A DNA stretch of 42,894 bases from positions 1 through 42,894 of the forward strand of contig JARXAL010000111.1 of the NCBI GenBank assembly GCA_029865835.1, given 5' to 3'. This DNA is from Verrucomicrobiaceae bacterium. Its GTDB lineage: Bacteria; Verrucomicrobiota; Verrucomicrobiia; Verrucomicrobiales; Verrucomicrobiaceae. Positions within the stretch are counted from its first letter, which is position 1; each line of letters starts with the position of its first letter. Shown piece by piece: positions 29,099 to 38,789 of this stretch. The position numbers were made by a program, and so were the translations under genes. The notes below the pieces were generated by a model that worked only from the letters and a program-made list of their open reading frames with translations, did no database searches and had not been told where the DNA came from.

Positions 29099-29881
29099 TC
29101 ACTTCTTGAACAAATCCGCCAACGCCTTCAATCCCGAAGCGTCCGCTGGCTTCATCGCCGAGGCTATCACCGCCTCCTGCAGCGCCACCAACTCGGCAAC
29201 CCCCTTCTTCCCGAACACCAGCATCGCCTCCAAATCACCGGGCGAAAAAGTCGACTCCTCACCGCTCCCCTGCACCTCCACAAACTGACCCGCCTCCGTC
29301 ATCACAATGTTGCTGTCCACATCCGCCTTCGCGTCTTCCTCATAGCAGAGATCCAGCAAACATTCCCCCTTCACCATCCCCACACTCACCGCCGCCACCT
29401 TGCTCTTCAGCGGATTCCGCGTCAACTTGCCCGCCTCCAATAGCCGGTTGAAAGCAATCGCCGAAGCCACACACGCCCCGGTAATTGACGCCGTCCGCGT
29501 CCCTCCATCCGCCTGCAGCACATCGCAATCAATCCACAACGTCCGCGCCCCAAGCTTCTCCAAATCCACCACCGCCCGCAGACTCCGCCCAATCAACCGC
29601 TGAATCTCCGTGCTCCGACCATCCACCTTCCCTCTAGAACTATCCCGATCCTTCCTCTGGTGTGTCGAATACGGCAGCATTGCATACTCCGCCGTCAGCC
29701 AGCCCCCCTTCACATTCTGGCGCTTCATCCACATCGGCACCTCATCCTGAATCGTCGCCGCGCAAATCACCCGCGTGTTCCCAAAACTCATCAATACCGA
29801 CGCCGTCGCATGCGGCGCCACATCCGTGATGAAGCTGATTTCCCTCAACTGATCCGCTGTTCTTCCGTCGATTCTAGGCAT
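29099..29881 (-). CDS. rph: Ribonuclease PH
   Basis: RIDGRTADQLREISF, GWLTAEYAMLPYSTHQRKDRDS, GRSTEIQRLIGRSLRAVVDLEKLGARTLWIDCDVLQADGGTRTASITGA; start chosen at MPRIDGR. Confidence 0.95.
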   Translation of the reverse strand: MPRIDGRTADQLREISFITDVAPHATASVLMSFGNTRVICAATIQDEVPMWMKRQNVKGGWLTAEYAMLPYSTHQRKDRDSSRGKVDGRSTEIQRLIGRSLRAVVDLEKLGARTLWIDCDVLQADGGTRTASITGACVASAIAFNRLLEAGKLTRNPLKSKVAAVSVGMVKGECLLDLCYEEDAKADVDSNIVMTEAGQFVEVQGSGEESTFSPGDLEAMLVFGKKGVAELVALQEAVIASAMKPADASGLKALADLFKK

Positions 29882-29914
29882 ACCCGCACTTAACACACCC
29901 AACGCCCCTGTCCA

Positions 29915-31072
29915 TCACCAACCCGCCACCGCACCACTCCGACCCGCATCCAAATCCGCCCCCACCTGCTCAAACGCCTCCGCCAATCGCACCCAGTCCT
30001 CCACCTCGTGCACCCAGCCCCCACTTACCCGCACCACCCGCCTCAACTCCTCCTCCGTCGCCCCCAACGCTCGCACCACCACTGACGCCCCCTCCTTCCC
30101 CGAACTGCACGCCGACCCCGTCGAAATCGCAAACCCCGCCTGCGACAACCTCGTCAACCACTTCAAATTCGAATGCCTCGGCATCACCAAAAGCGACGTA
30201 TTCCACAGCCTCTTCCCACCACCCCCAATCACCCTCACCTCCGGAAAAATCTCCTTCATCCGCCCCTCAAACACATCCCGCCCCTCCGGCGACCCCGCCT
30301 TCGCACACGCTTCCAGCGCCGTCACCATCGACTCCACCCCCGCATAGTCCTCCGTCCCCGCCCGTCGTCCCTCCTCCTGCGGCCCGCCAAAAAGCAAACG
30401 CCACCGCCCCTCCTCCCCCTCCGGCAAGACGACAAACCCCACCCCCTTCGGCCCGCCAAACTTGTGCCCCGACCCCGAAACCAAATCACAATCCCCCAGC
30501 CTCTCCGCCCCCATCTTCCCCACCCACTGCGCCGCATCGCAGTGAAACCTTACCCCCTCCTCGCGACACAGCGCCGCCGCCTCCCACCACGGTTGCAACG
30601 CCCCACTCTCATTGTTCGCCGCCATCAACGAAACCAGCGCCGCCCGCCCCCGATTCTCCTCCAGCCACCTCGCCACCTCCGCCACCTCCACCACACCCTC
30701 ATCCGAAACCGGCAGTTCATCCACCCGACCCCCTCCCAGCCAATGCCGCGCCGCCTCCCTCACACTCGGATGCTCCACCGCCGAGATCGCCACCCGATCC
30801 CCTTCCCCCATCCGCCGCGCCAAACTCGCAAACACCAGATTATTTCCCTCCGTCGCCCCCCCCGTAAAAACCAACCGCTCCGGCTCACAACTCAGCACAT
30901 CCCCCATCCGCTCCCTTGCCATCTCCAGCGCCTGACTCGCCAACCCCGCATCCCGATACAAACTCGACGGATTCTGCCAGTGCCGCCCCACCGCCCCGAT
31001 CCACGCCCCTTGCGCCGCCGCACTCAACGGCGTCGTCGCATTGAAATCAAAATACCGCCTCAGCACCTCCAT
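29915..31072 (-). CDS. Cysteine desulfurase (NifS/IscS-like)
   Basis: YFDFNATTPLSAAA, SGSGHKFGGPKGVGF (PLP Lys), ISTGSACSSGKEGAS (active Cys). Confidence 0.92.
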   Translation of the reverse strand: MEVLRRYFDFNATTPLSAAAQGAWIGAVGRHWQNPSSLYRDAGLASQALEMARERMGDVLSCEPERLVFTGGATEGNNLVFASLARRMGEGDRVAISAVEHPSVREAARHWLGGGRVDELPVSDEGVVEVAEVARWLEENRGRAALVSLMAANNESGALQPWWEAAALCREEGVRFHCDAAQWVGKMGAERLGDCDLVSGSGHKFGGPKGVGFVVLPEGEEGRWRLLFGGPQEEGRRAGTEDYAGVESMVTALEACAKAGSPEGRDVFEGRMKEIFPEVRVIGGGGKRLWNTSLLVMPRHSNLKWLTRLSQAGFAISTGSACSSGKEGASVVVRALGATEEELRRVVRVSGGWVHEVEDWVRLAEAFEQVGADLDAGRSGAVAGW

Positions 31073-31115
31073 AGCCACATCAAGCAATCATCACCCCACG
31101 GAGGCAACCTCGATT

Positions 31116-32816
31116 TCACTCCATCCCGATCAAAGACGTCCGGCACAGCGACGCATACAACCCGTCATGCGCCACCAACTCCTCATGCGTCCCAGACTCC
31201 TTCACCCGCCCGCGCTCAATCACATAAATCCGGTCCGCATGCCGCACCGTCGAAAGCCGGTGCGCAATCACAAAACTCGTCCGCTCCTTCATCAACCGAT
31301 CCAGCGCCTCCTGGATCAACCGCTCCGTCTCCGTATCCACACTCGCCGTCGCCTCATCCAAGAGCAAAATCGGCGGGTTCCTCAGCAACGCCCTCGCAAT
31401 CGACACCCGCTGCTTCTCACCCACACTCAACTTCACCCCGCGCTCACCCACCTTCGTGTCCAGTCCCTCCGGCAACCGCTCCACAAACCCCTTCGCATTC
31501 GCACTCTCCAGCACCTCCCACAGCATCGCCTCCGTCGCATCCCGCCGTCCAATAATGAGGTTCTCCCGCACCGTCCCGTTAAACAAAAAACTCTCCTGCG
31601 TCACATAACCAATCTTCGACCTCAACTCACGCTTGTTCATCTCATGCACCGGCGTCCCGTCGATCGTGATCACCCCATGGTCATACTCATAAAACCGCGT
31701 CAGCAGATTGATCAACGTGCTCTTCCCCGCCCCCGTCGGCCCCACCAAAGCAATTGTCTCACCCGGCTTCGCTCGCAAATCAATCCCCTCCACCGTCGGC
31801 ATCTGCCCCGTGTAAGAAAAGCCCACCCCCTCAAACACCACCTCACCGCGAATCCCATCCAACACCACCCCCGCAGAAGCCGCCACATCCCTCTCCGGTT
31901 CCGAGTCCAAAATATCAAACACCCGCTCCCCTGCTGCCCGCCCGCTTTGCAGGATCTGATTCAACTGATGCAGACTCTCAATCGGCGAATAAAAGAAATT
32001 CAACAGCACCAAAAACGCCGTCAACTCCCCCACCTGAATCCGCTCCTCCATCAGCGCCCGCGCCCCCACCCACAGCACCAGCACCAACCCGCAACTCGTC
32101 AAAAAGTTCATCCCCGGGCGATACATCGACCACACCTTCATCAGGTGCATCGTCGCCGATTTCACCTCCGCGCTCGCTCGATTGAACCTCGCCAGCTCCT
32201 CGTTCTCAATCGCATACGCCTTGATCTGCCGCATCCCCGCCACGTTATCGTGCAGCAGCGAATTCATCGCACTCGTCGCCCGCCGCACCTTCCGATGCCG
32301 ATCCCGCGCGCTCTTCGTGTACCAAACCGCTCCCGCCATCAAAAACGGCACCGGCACCAGCGCCACCAGCGCCAGTTTCGCATCCGCCTGAAACATGAAC
32401 GCCCCCACCACCACAATCTGAATCACCGAAACCAACCCCTGCTCAATGCCATCGATCAACACCCGCTCCACCGACGGCACATCCTCCGAGACCGTCGTCA
32501 TGATGTCCCCCGTCGGTCGGTTATCAAACCACCGCAGCGGCAGCCACTGCAACCGCTCATACAGATCACTCCTCAAATCATAAATCACCTTCTGCTCAAA
32601 CCCGTTGTTCAACCGAATCCGCAACCCATTGAACAAGTGCTGGCAAAAATACGCCCCCAAAGCCGTGAAAATCAGCGGCACCAGCCGATCCCATTCCTTG
32701 TTCGGCACCACCTGGTCCATCACCTCCCGCGTCACCGCCGGAAACACCACCACCATCAGCGTCCCCCCCACCGCACACACCAACTGCGCCACCGCCATCG
32801 CTGGATAGCGCTTCAA
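31116..32816 (-). CDS. MsbA-like ABC exporter (fused permease/ATPase)
   Basis: ALVGPTGAGKSTLINLLTRFYEYD, LSVGEKQRVSIARALLRNPPILLLDEATASVDTETE; N-terminal TM domain. Confidence 0.94.
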   Translation of the reverse strand: MKRYPAMAVAQLVCAVGGTLMVVVFPAVTREVMDQVVPNKEWDRLVPLIFTALGAYFCQHLFNGLRIRLNNGFEQKVIYDLRSDLYERLQWLPLRWFDNRPTGDIMTTVSEDVPSVERVLIDGIEQGLVSVIQIVVVGAFMFQADAKLALVALVPVPFLMAGAVWYTKSARDRHRKVRRATSAMNSLLHDNVAGMRQIKAYAIENEELARFNRASAEVKSATMHLMKVWSMYRPGMNFLTSCGLVLVLWVGARALMEERIQVGELTAFLVLLNFFYSPIESLHQLNQILQSGRAAGERVFDILDSEPERDVAASAGVVLDGIRGEVVFEGVGFSYTGQMPTVEGIDLRAKPGETIALVGPTGAGKSTLINLLTRFYEYDHGVITIDGTPVHEMNKRELRSKIGYVTQESFLFNGTVRENLIIGRRDATEAMLWEVLESANAKGFVERLPEGLDTKVGERGVKLSVGEKQRVSIARALLRNPPILLLDEATASVDTETERLIQEALDRLMKERTSFVIAHRLSTVRHADRIYVIERGRVKESGTHEELVAHDGLYASLCRTSLIGME

Positions 32817-32895
32817 ATAAGCAAAGACTCGGAGAATGGTTTTCAGAACAAGAGGATAGAAAGGAACATACGTCCGTCAATGCGCCTCAGGCGCG

Positions 32896-33074
32896 AACCT
32901 GACCTATTCATGAAAGTCGTCGCGAGACGCCGCGAAAACTCGCATTGGCAAGGCGGGTGCAGTTTTGAAAGGCTAAGTGCATTTGTAAATGCTCGATGCC
33001 TTTCAAAACCAGCCCAACGCCGCCAATGTGGGCTTGCAGCAAGTCGCAGTAGAGTTTCATGAATAGGTCAGGTT
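32896..33074. repeat. 179-bp long palindromic element with 20-bp perfect terminal inverted repeats (MITE/REP-like)
   Basis: AACCTGACCTATTCATGAAA (32896-32915) and its exact reverse complement TTTCATGAATAGGTCAGGTT (33055-33074); inner arms GTTTTGAAAGGC / GCCTTTCAAAAC and GCATTT-GT-AAATGC at the apex; no ORF. Confidence 0.85.
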
Positions 33075-33285
33075 AGAGCAAAGTGCTGTCATCCGCCTTC
33101 TCCAACCGCCCAATCTTCTTCTTGATGATCTCCAACTGAATCGTCAGCTCATACCCCGCCTTGATGCAGTCCGACTGCGTCTCCGCGTCCCCGAGCTTGT
33201 GAATCGCGGGCGAAATCTTCATCATCTGAAGGGCAATGTTCTTGCAGGCTTCACGAATTTGCAAAATAGCGGCGACTCGATCCAT
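33073..33285 (-). CDS. Small helical protein of unknown function
   Basis: 70-aa ORF with plausible composition (MDRVAAILQIREACKNIALQMMKISPAIHKLGDAETQSDCIKAGYELTIQLEIIKKKIGRLEKADDSTLL); stop codon at the palindromic element boundary. Confidence 0.55.
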   Translation of the reverse strand: MDRVAAILQIREACKNIALQMMKISPAIHKLGDAETQSDCIKAGYELTIQLEIIKKKIGRLEKADDSTLL

Positions 33286-33351
33286 AACCTCGACTCTAAA
33301 TCGGAAGCATCACTTCGCAACCTTTGCCCCCCAGCCGTGTTCCACCTCCCC

Positions 33352-34635
33352 ATGAAGGCACCCTTCCTCACTCTCCTGTTCCTTGCCACCGCCGCTTCCC
33401 ACGCCTCCGACTGGCCCCGCTTCCTCGGCCCCAAGGGCGACTCCACCGCCCCCGAAGCCAAAATCCCCCTTACCTGGTCCCCCAAAGAAAACATCCTCTG
33501 GCGCGCCCCCATCCCCGGCCCCGGCTCCTCCAGCCCCATCGTCTGGGGAGACAAAGTCTACCTCACTTGCTGGACCGGCTACGGCACCGCCGACATGGGC
33601 AGTGACATCACCAAACTCACCCGCCACCTCCTCTGCTACAGCCTCAAAGACGGCAAAAAACTCTGGCAAGCCGATGTCCCTTCCGAGCAACCCGAAGACC
33701 CTTATCAAGGCTTCATCACCGAGCACGGTTACGCCACCCACACCCCCGTCACCGACGGCAAGCACATCTACGTCTTCTTCGGCAAATCCGGCGCCCTCGC
33801 CTTCGACATGTCCGGCAAAAAACTCTGGCAGACCAATCTCGGCAAATCCTCCTCCTCCAAGCGCTGGGGCTCCGCTGCCAGCCCCATCCTCCACGACGGC
33901 AAACTCATCGTCAACGCCTCCGACGAAGGCCGCGCCCTCGTCGCACTCGACATCGAATCCGGCTCCATCCTCTGGAAAGCCGAAGGCGACAACCTCGACT
34001 CCGCCTACGGCACCCCCGCCATCATCAAACGCGCCGACACCCTCGATCTCGTCCTCGCCGTCCCCCAGGAACTCTGGGGTATCAATCCTGACACCGGCAA
34101 ACTCCGCTGGTTCGCCAACCACAGCCTCCCCGGCAACGTCTCCCCCTCCATCATCAACGGCGGCGACAAACTCTTCGTCTTCGGCGGCTACCCCACCACC
34201 GGCAGCGCCGCCTTCAAAATCGGCGGCACCGGTGACCTCACGGAATCCAACAAACTCTGGCACACCAACACCAGCTCCTACGTCCCCACCCCCGTCCTCC
34301 ACGACGGCCACCTCTACGTCATCAACGACCAAGGCTTCGCCACCTGCCTGAACGCCGAAACCGGCGAGGACGTCTACCGCGAGCGCGCCATCCAGGACGG
34401 CCCCCGTGGCCGTGGCAAACCCTTCTACGCCTCCCCCGTCCTCATCGGCGACCGCCTCTACTGCGTCTCCCGCAAGTCCGGCACCTTCGTCCTCGCCGCC
34501 AAACCCAAGTTCGAAGAACTCGCCCGCAATGTCATCGACACCGATGACTCCCAGTTCAACGCCACCCCCGCCGTCTCAGGCAACACCCTCCTCCTCCGCT
34601 CCGACAAGTTCCTCTACGCCATCGGCACCAAATAG
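33352..34635 (+). CDS. Exported PQQ-like beta-propeller (BamB/quinoprotein-like) protein
   Basis: Signal peptide MKAPFLTLLFLATAASHA; DWPRFLGPKGDSTAPEAKIPLTWSPKENILWRAPIPGPGSSSPI; repeated WxA/G blades. Confidence 0.85.
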   Translation: MKAPFLTLLFLATAASHASDWPRFLGPKGDSTAPEAKIPLTWSPKENILWRAPIPGPGSSSPIVWGDKVYLTCWTGYGTADMGSDITKLTRHLLCYSLKDGKKLWQADVPSEQPEDPYQGFITEHGYATHTPVTDGKHIYVFFGKSGALAFDMSGKKLWQTNLGKSSSSKRWGSAASPILHDGKLIVNASDEGRALVALDIESGSILWKAEGDNLDSAYGTPAIIKRADTLDLVLAVPQELWGINPDTGKLRWFANHSLPGNVSPSIINGGDKLFVFGGYPTTGSAAFKIGGTGDLTESNKLWHTNTSSYVPTPVLHDGHLYVINDQGFATCLNAETGEDVYRERAIQDGPRGRGKPFYASPVLIGDRLYCVSRKSGTFVLAAKPKFEELARNVIDTDDSQFNATPAVSGNTLLLRSDKFLYAIGTK

Positions 34636-34684
34636 CACCGTGCACGCTGCAAACCCTGACCCATTCTCAGCGTATGGGTCAGTC

Positions 34685-35689
34685 ATGTTCCGTTCTCTCT
34701 TCATCGCCCTCGTCGCCGCCGCGCTCACCCCCGCCCTCACTCAAGCCCAAAACATTCGCGCCGGCATCATCGGCCTCGATACATCCCACGCCATCGCGTT
34801 CACCAAACTCCTCAACGCCAAAACCCCTCAGCCCCCGGAACTCATGGGCGTCCGCGTCGTCGCCGCTTATCCCCAGGGCAGCAAAGACATCGAATCCAGC
34901 ACCAAACGCGTCCCCGAACTCACCCAGCAAGTCAAAGACCAGGGCGTCGAAATCGTCTCCTCCATCTCCGACCTCCTCGACAAAGTCGACGTCGTCTTCC
35001 TCGAGTCCAACGACGGCCGCCCTCACCTAGAACAAGTCCTCCCCTGCCTCGAAGCCGGCAAACCCACCTTCATTGACAAACCCATCGCTGGCACCCTCGC
35101 CGACGCCATTCGCATCTTCGAAGCCGCCGCCAAAACACGCACTCCCATCTTCTCCTCCTCCTCACTTCGCTTCGGCAAAAACACCCAGGCCGTGCGCCAG
35201 GGCAGCATCGGCAAAGTCATCACCGCAGACACCCGCAGTCCCGCCTCCCTCGAACCCACCCATCCAGACCTCTTCTGGTACGGCATCCACGGCGTCGAAT
35301 CCCTCTTCACCACCATGGGCACCGGCTGCCTCTCCGTCAAACGCGGCACCACCGACGATGGCAAAATCCAAGTCACCGGCACCTGGGACGGCAATCGCAC
35401 CGGCATCTTCCGCGAATCCAGCGACACCCGCAAAGGCTACGCCGGCACCGCCACCAACGCCGAAGGCAAGTCCGCTGAAGTCGGTGGCTTCGATGGCTAC
35501 CAACCTCTGCTCAACCAAATCATCCACTTCTTCCGCACCGGCGTCGCCCCAGTCACCCCGGAAGAAACCCTCGAAATCTACGCCTTCATGGAAGCCGCCG
35601 ACGAAAGCAAACGCCGCAATGGCGCCGAAGTCTCCCTCGCCGAAGTCATGGCCAAAGCCAAAAAAGAAATGGCCGCCAGCGCCCAGTAG
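34685..35689 (+). CDS. Exported Gfo/Idh/MocA-family oxidoreductase-like protein
   Basis: Signal peptide MFRSLFIALVAAALTPALTQA; IRAGIIGLDTSHAIAFTKLLN; CLEAGKPTFIDKPIAGTLADA. Confidence 0.8.
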   Translation: MFRSLFIALVAAALTPALTQAQNIRAGIIGLDTSHAIAFTKLLNAKTPQPPELMGVRVVAAYPQGSKDIESSTKRVPELTQQVKDQGVEIVSSISDLLDKVDVVFLESNDGRPHLEQVLPCLEAGKPTFIDKPIAGTLADAIRIFEAAAKTRTPIFSSSSLRFGKNTQAVRQGSIGKVITADTRSPASLEPTHPDLFWYGIHGVESLFTTMGTGCLSVKRGTTDDGKIQVTGTWDGNRTGIFRESSDTRKGYAGTATNAEGKSAEVGGFDGYQPLLNQIIHFFRTGVAPVTPEETLEIYAFMEAADESKRRNGAEVSLAEVMAKAKKEMAASAQ

Positions 35690-35737
35690 TTCGCGTCTTC
35701 CACTCGAACCACCCACTCACGCTCCGCCCCACCTCGT

Positions 35738-35760
35738 GGTGCGACCCACTCGGTCGCACC
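35738..35760. repeat. Intergenic 9-bp stem hairpin (REP-like)
   Basis: GGTGCGACC-CACTC-GGTCGCACC, preceded by CACC-TCGT-GGTG; no T-tract. Confidence 0.45.
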
Positions 35761-35896
35761 CAACCCCAGTCTCTTCTTCCATACACAGAGATTCATCTCA
35801 GCGACGTTACGCCATGGAATGAATCAAACGCGCTCCCAGTGCGTCCCATCGCAAACCGCTCCCCGCGCGTATTCAATCCACAAATCCAACCAGACC

Positions 35897-37525
35897 ATGA
35901 AAAACAAACCCACCAAAATCATTTCCACCCTCGCCGTCGCCGCCCTCGGCGTCACCGCGTTCACCTCCGCTCAGGACAACGCCAAAGACGACAACAAACC
36001 AAAAGCCAGCAACCCCACCGAACTCGGCTCCCTCCTCAAGCGCGACGAAAGCGCTCTGCCCGCCAATGGTCAGCTCCAGATGAGTTACGCCACCGTCGTC
36101 GAAAACATCCTCCCCAGCGTCGTCACCATCTTCCCCTCCTCTCCCGCAGAAGGCGCCGGCGAAGACTTCGATCCCAAAGACCTCGAGCAAATCCCTCCCG
36201 CTCTCCGCCCCTTCTTCTATCGGCACTTCGGCATCCCCGAAGAAAGTGATCCCTTCGAAAAACAAGACCCCCGCCGCCGCAACCAACCCGCCCCCACACC
36301 TCGCGAAGACGCTCCCCGCCAGCGCGGCGTCGGCTCCGGCGTTATCATCACCGCCGACGGCTACATCCTCACCAACAACCACGTCGTTGAAGGCGCCGAC
36401 GACATTGAAGTCTCTGTCGAATCCAACGGCTCACGCAAAACCTACAAAGCCGAAGTCATCGGCACCGATCCCCTCACCGACGTCGGCCTCATCAAAATCG
36501 ACGCCTCCGGCCTAACCCCCGCCACCATCGGCAACAGCAAAGCCCTCCGTGTCGGTGACGTCGTCCTCGCCGCTGGCGCCCCCATGCAGCTCAACCTCTC
36601 CGTCACTCAGGGCATCGTCAGTGCCCTCGGACGCAGCGGCATGAACGTTGTCGGCAACGGTCGCATGGCTGGCTACGAAGACTTCATCCAAACCGACGCC
36701 GCCATCAACCCCGGCAACTCCGGCGGCCCTCTCGTCGACGCCCTCGGCCGCGTCATCGGCATCAACACCGCCATCCTCTCGCGCACCGGCATGAACGGCG
36801 GCATCGGCTTCGCCATCCCCATCCACATGGCCCTCAACATCGTCGACGACCTCCTCGATGACGGCGAAGTACAGCGCGGCTACCTCGGCGTTCAAATCAC
36901 CGACCTCGACCTCGAAAAATCCGAAGCCCTCGGCCTCAAGGATCAAGGCGGCGCCCTCGTCACCATGGTCGGTGGCGAATCCCCTGCCGAAAAAGCCGGC
37001 ATCGAACCCGGTGACGTCATCGTCAATGCCGACGGCTCACGAGTCGACAGCAGCGGCCGCCTGCGCCTCATGATCAGCGCCATCAAACCCGGCAAAGCCG
37101 TCCCACTCGAAATCCTTCGCAACGGCGAGCGCATCACCCTCAACGCCACCCTCGACGAACTCCCCGCCGAAGCCCTCGCCTCCAATAGCCCCGCCACCAT
37201 GCCCCGTGGCAAAGGCCCCGCCAAAAACACCGAAATCATCCCCGGCCTCATCGCCAAAGAACTCACCCCCCAACTCCGCAAACAATCCAAAGTCCCCGAT
37301 GAGATCGAAGGCCTCCTCGTCGAAGAAGTCGATCCCCAAAGCCGCGCCGCCTCCATGGGCATCCAAAAAGGTGACGTCATTCAGGAAATCAACCGCACCC
37401 CGGTTGAAAACCTGACCGACGCCAAAGAACTCGTCGCCGGCACCCAGCGCACCGCCCTCCTCCGCGTCTTCCGGGATGGCGACTCCATGCTCGTCATGGT
37501 CGGCCTCGACCGCAAAGCCAAGTAA
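35897..37525 (+). CDS. HtrA/DegP-like periplasmic serine protease with two PDZ domains
   Basis: GSGVIITADGYILTNNHVVEGADD (His), DPLTDVGLIKI (Asp), NPGNSGGPLVD (Ser); two PDZ regions. Confidence 0.94.
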   Translation: MKNKPTKIISTLAVAALGVTAFTSAQDNAKDDNKPKASNPTELGSLLKRDESALPANGQLQMSYATVVENILPSVVTIFPSSPAEGAGEDFDPKDLEQIPPALRPFFYRHFGIPEESDPFEKQDPRRRNQPAPTPREDAPRQRGVGSGVIITADGYILTNNHVVEGADDIEVSVESNGSRKTYKAEVIGTDPLTDVGLIKIDASGLTPATIGNSKALRVGDVVLAAGAPMQLNLSVTQGIVSALGRSGMNVVGNGRMAGYEDFIQTDAAINPGNSGGPLVDALGRVIGINTAILSRTGMNGGIGFAIPIHMALNIVDDLLDDGEVQRGYLGVQITDLDLEKSEALGLKDQGGALVTMVGGESPAEKAGIEPGDVIVNADGSRVDSSGRLRLMISAIKPGKAVPLEILRNGERITLNATLDELPAEALASNSPATMPRGKGPAKNTEIIPGLIAKELTPQLRKQSKVPDEIEGLLVEEVDPQSRAASMGIQKGDVIQEINRTPVENLTDAKELVAGTQRTALLRVFRDGDSMLVMVGLDRKAK

Positions 37526-37548
37526 TCCTCGCCCACCTCCTCCTCACA

Positions 37549-37584
37549 CCGCCGCACGCTTCAACGCCTGCGGCGGTTTTTTTT
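37549..37584 (+). terminator. Rho-independent terminator after the htrA-like gene
   Basis: CCGCCGCA...TGCGGCGG stem followed by eight Ts; T-tract overlaps the stop codon of the convergent LptF/G gene (37583-37585). Confidence 0.9.
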
Positions 37585-38713
37585 ACCTCCGACTCAACCG
37601 ATAAAACAACACCCCGCCAATCGCCAAAAACAGCACATTCGGCACCCACATCAACAGGTGCGGATACGACCCCGGCTGGTCGCTCAAAATATCCCCCACC
37701 AAGATGAACACCATGTAAACCAGCGCCGTCACCAAACTCAGCGCAAATCCCGCCGATGTCTCCCGCCGCTGCGCCGTCACCCCCAGCGGAATCCCCACCA
37801 AAGCAAACGTCAAACACGCAAGCGGAAAACTGTAGCGCTTGTTCAACTCCGTCTTCGACGAACTGAACTGCTTCTTGTCCATCGCCACCTTCGTCACACT
37901 GTCCTCCCGCGTCTGCATCTCCTGCCACAACTGCTCCGTGCTCTTCATGCTCGCATTCACCCGCTCCGTCCGGTCCCTCAATCGCGAAAGCTCGATCGTC
38001 AGCGCCGTCTCATCAAAGTGGATGAAGTCCACATTCTCAATGTTGCTCTCCGGATCCAGATGCACCGACTCCACATCCGCATCCTCCAACTTCAAAACAA
38101 AATCCAAAACCCCCGGCGTGATCTCCAACCGCGCTTTGTCCGCCCGAATCGTCCGCTTCACCCTCCCACCTTCAATCTCCAAAATCGTCAAGTCCTTCAA
38201 CGTATCGCCATCCCGTCCCCCGGTGTAAATCCGATACCCCGGCAGCTTGTCCAACACCCGGTTCTCCTGAAACAACGCCGCCGGATCCTCCGTCGCCACC
38301 TGGTAGAACAACATCTTCATCTTGTTCTTCGCCGCCGGTGCCACATCCACATTCACCCAGTAACACACCCCCGAAAGCACCGCCGCCAGCAGGAACACCG
38401 GCAAACAAATCCGCGCCATCGACATCCCTGTCATCCGCAAAGACACCAACTCGTTGTCCGCAGACATCCGTCCATACACCAGCAAAATCGACGTCAAAAA
38501 CGCCCACGGTATCGTGAAAATCAAAGAGAACGGTATCACCAGCAGCACAAACTGCGCCACCAGCGCCATCGGCAACTCCGTGTTGCCCAGCAGTTGATCC
38601 AGCTTCTTGTAAACATTCCCCAGCACCATCACCCCGCTCAACACCACCACACCCGTCAGCGTCGCCGTCCAAACTTGGCGGCCAATGTAGCGGTCAAAAA
38701 TGCGCGGGAACAT
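37583..38713 (-). CDS. LptF/LptG-family permease (YjgP/YjgQ)
   Basis: FDRYIGRQVWTATLTGVVVL, PWAFLTSILLVYGRMSADNELVSLRMTGMSMARICLPV, FALVGIPLGVTAQRRETSAGFALSL. Confidence 0.92.
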   Translation of the reverse strand: MFPRIFDRYIGRQVWTATLTGVVVLSGVMVLGNVYKKLDQLLGNTELPMALVAQFVLLVIPFSLIFTIPWAFLTSILLVYGRMSADNELVSLRMTGMSMARICLPVFLLAAVLSGVCYWVNVDVAPAAKNKMKMLFYQVATEDPAALFQENRVLDKLPGYRIYTGGRDGDTLKDLTILEIEGGRVKRTIRADKARLEITPGVLDFVLKLEDADVESVHLDPESNIENVDFIHFDETALTIELSRLRDRTERVNASMKSTEQLWQEMQTREDSVTKVAMDKKQFSSSKTELNKRYSFPLACLTFALVGIPLGVTAQRRETSAGFALSLVTALVYMVFILVGDILSDQPGSYPHLLMWVPNVLFLAIGGVLFYRLSRR

Positions 38714-38789
38714 GCCTTCAACAGGGCCTTAAGGTGAAACCAGCACTCCGAATGTCGTCTCCAACACCCCAGTCCTCTTTCCCCCATCC

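Noticed and set aside
31041-33062. 673-aa plus-strand ORF opposite the ABC exporter
   Set aside because: Arg/His/Pro/Gln-rich shadow ORF antisense to a clear MsbA-like gene. It also runs through the palindromic element.
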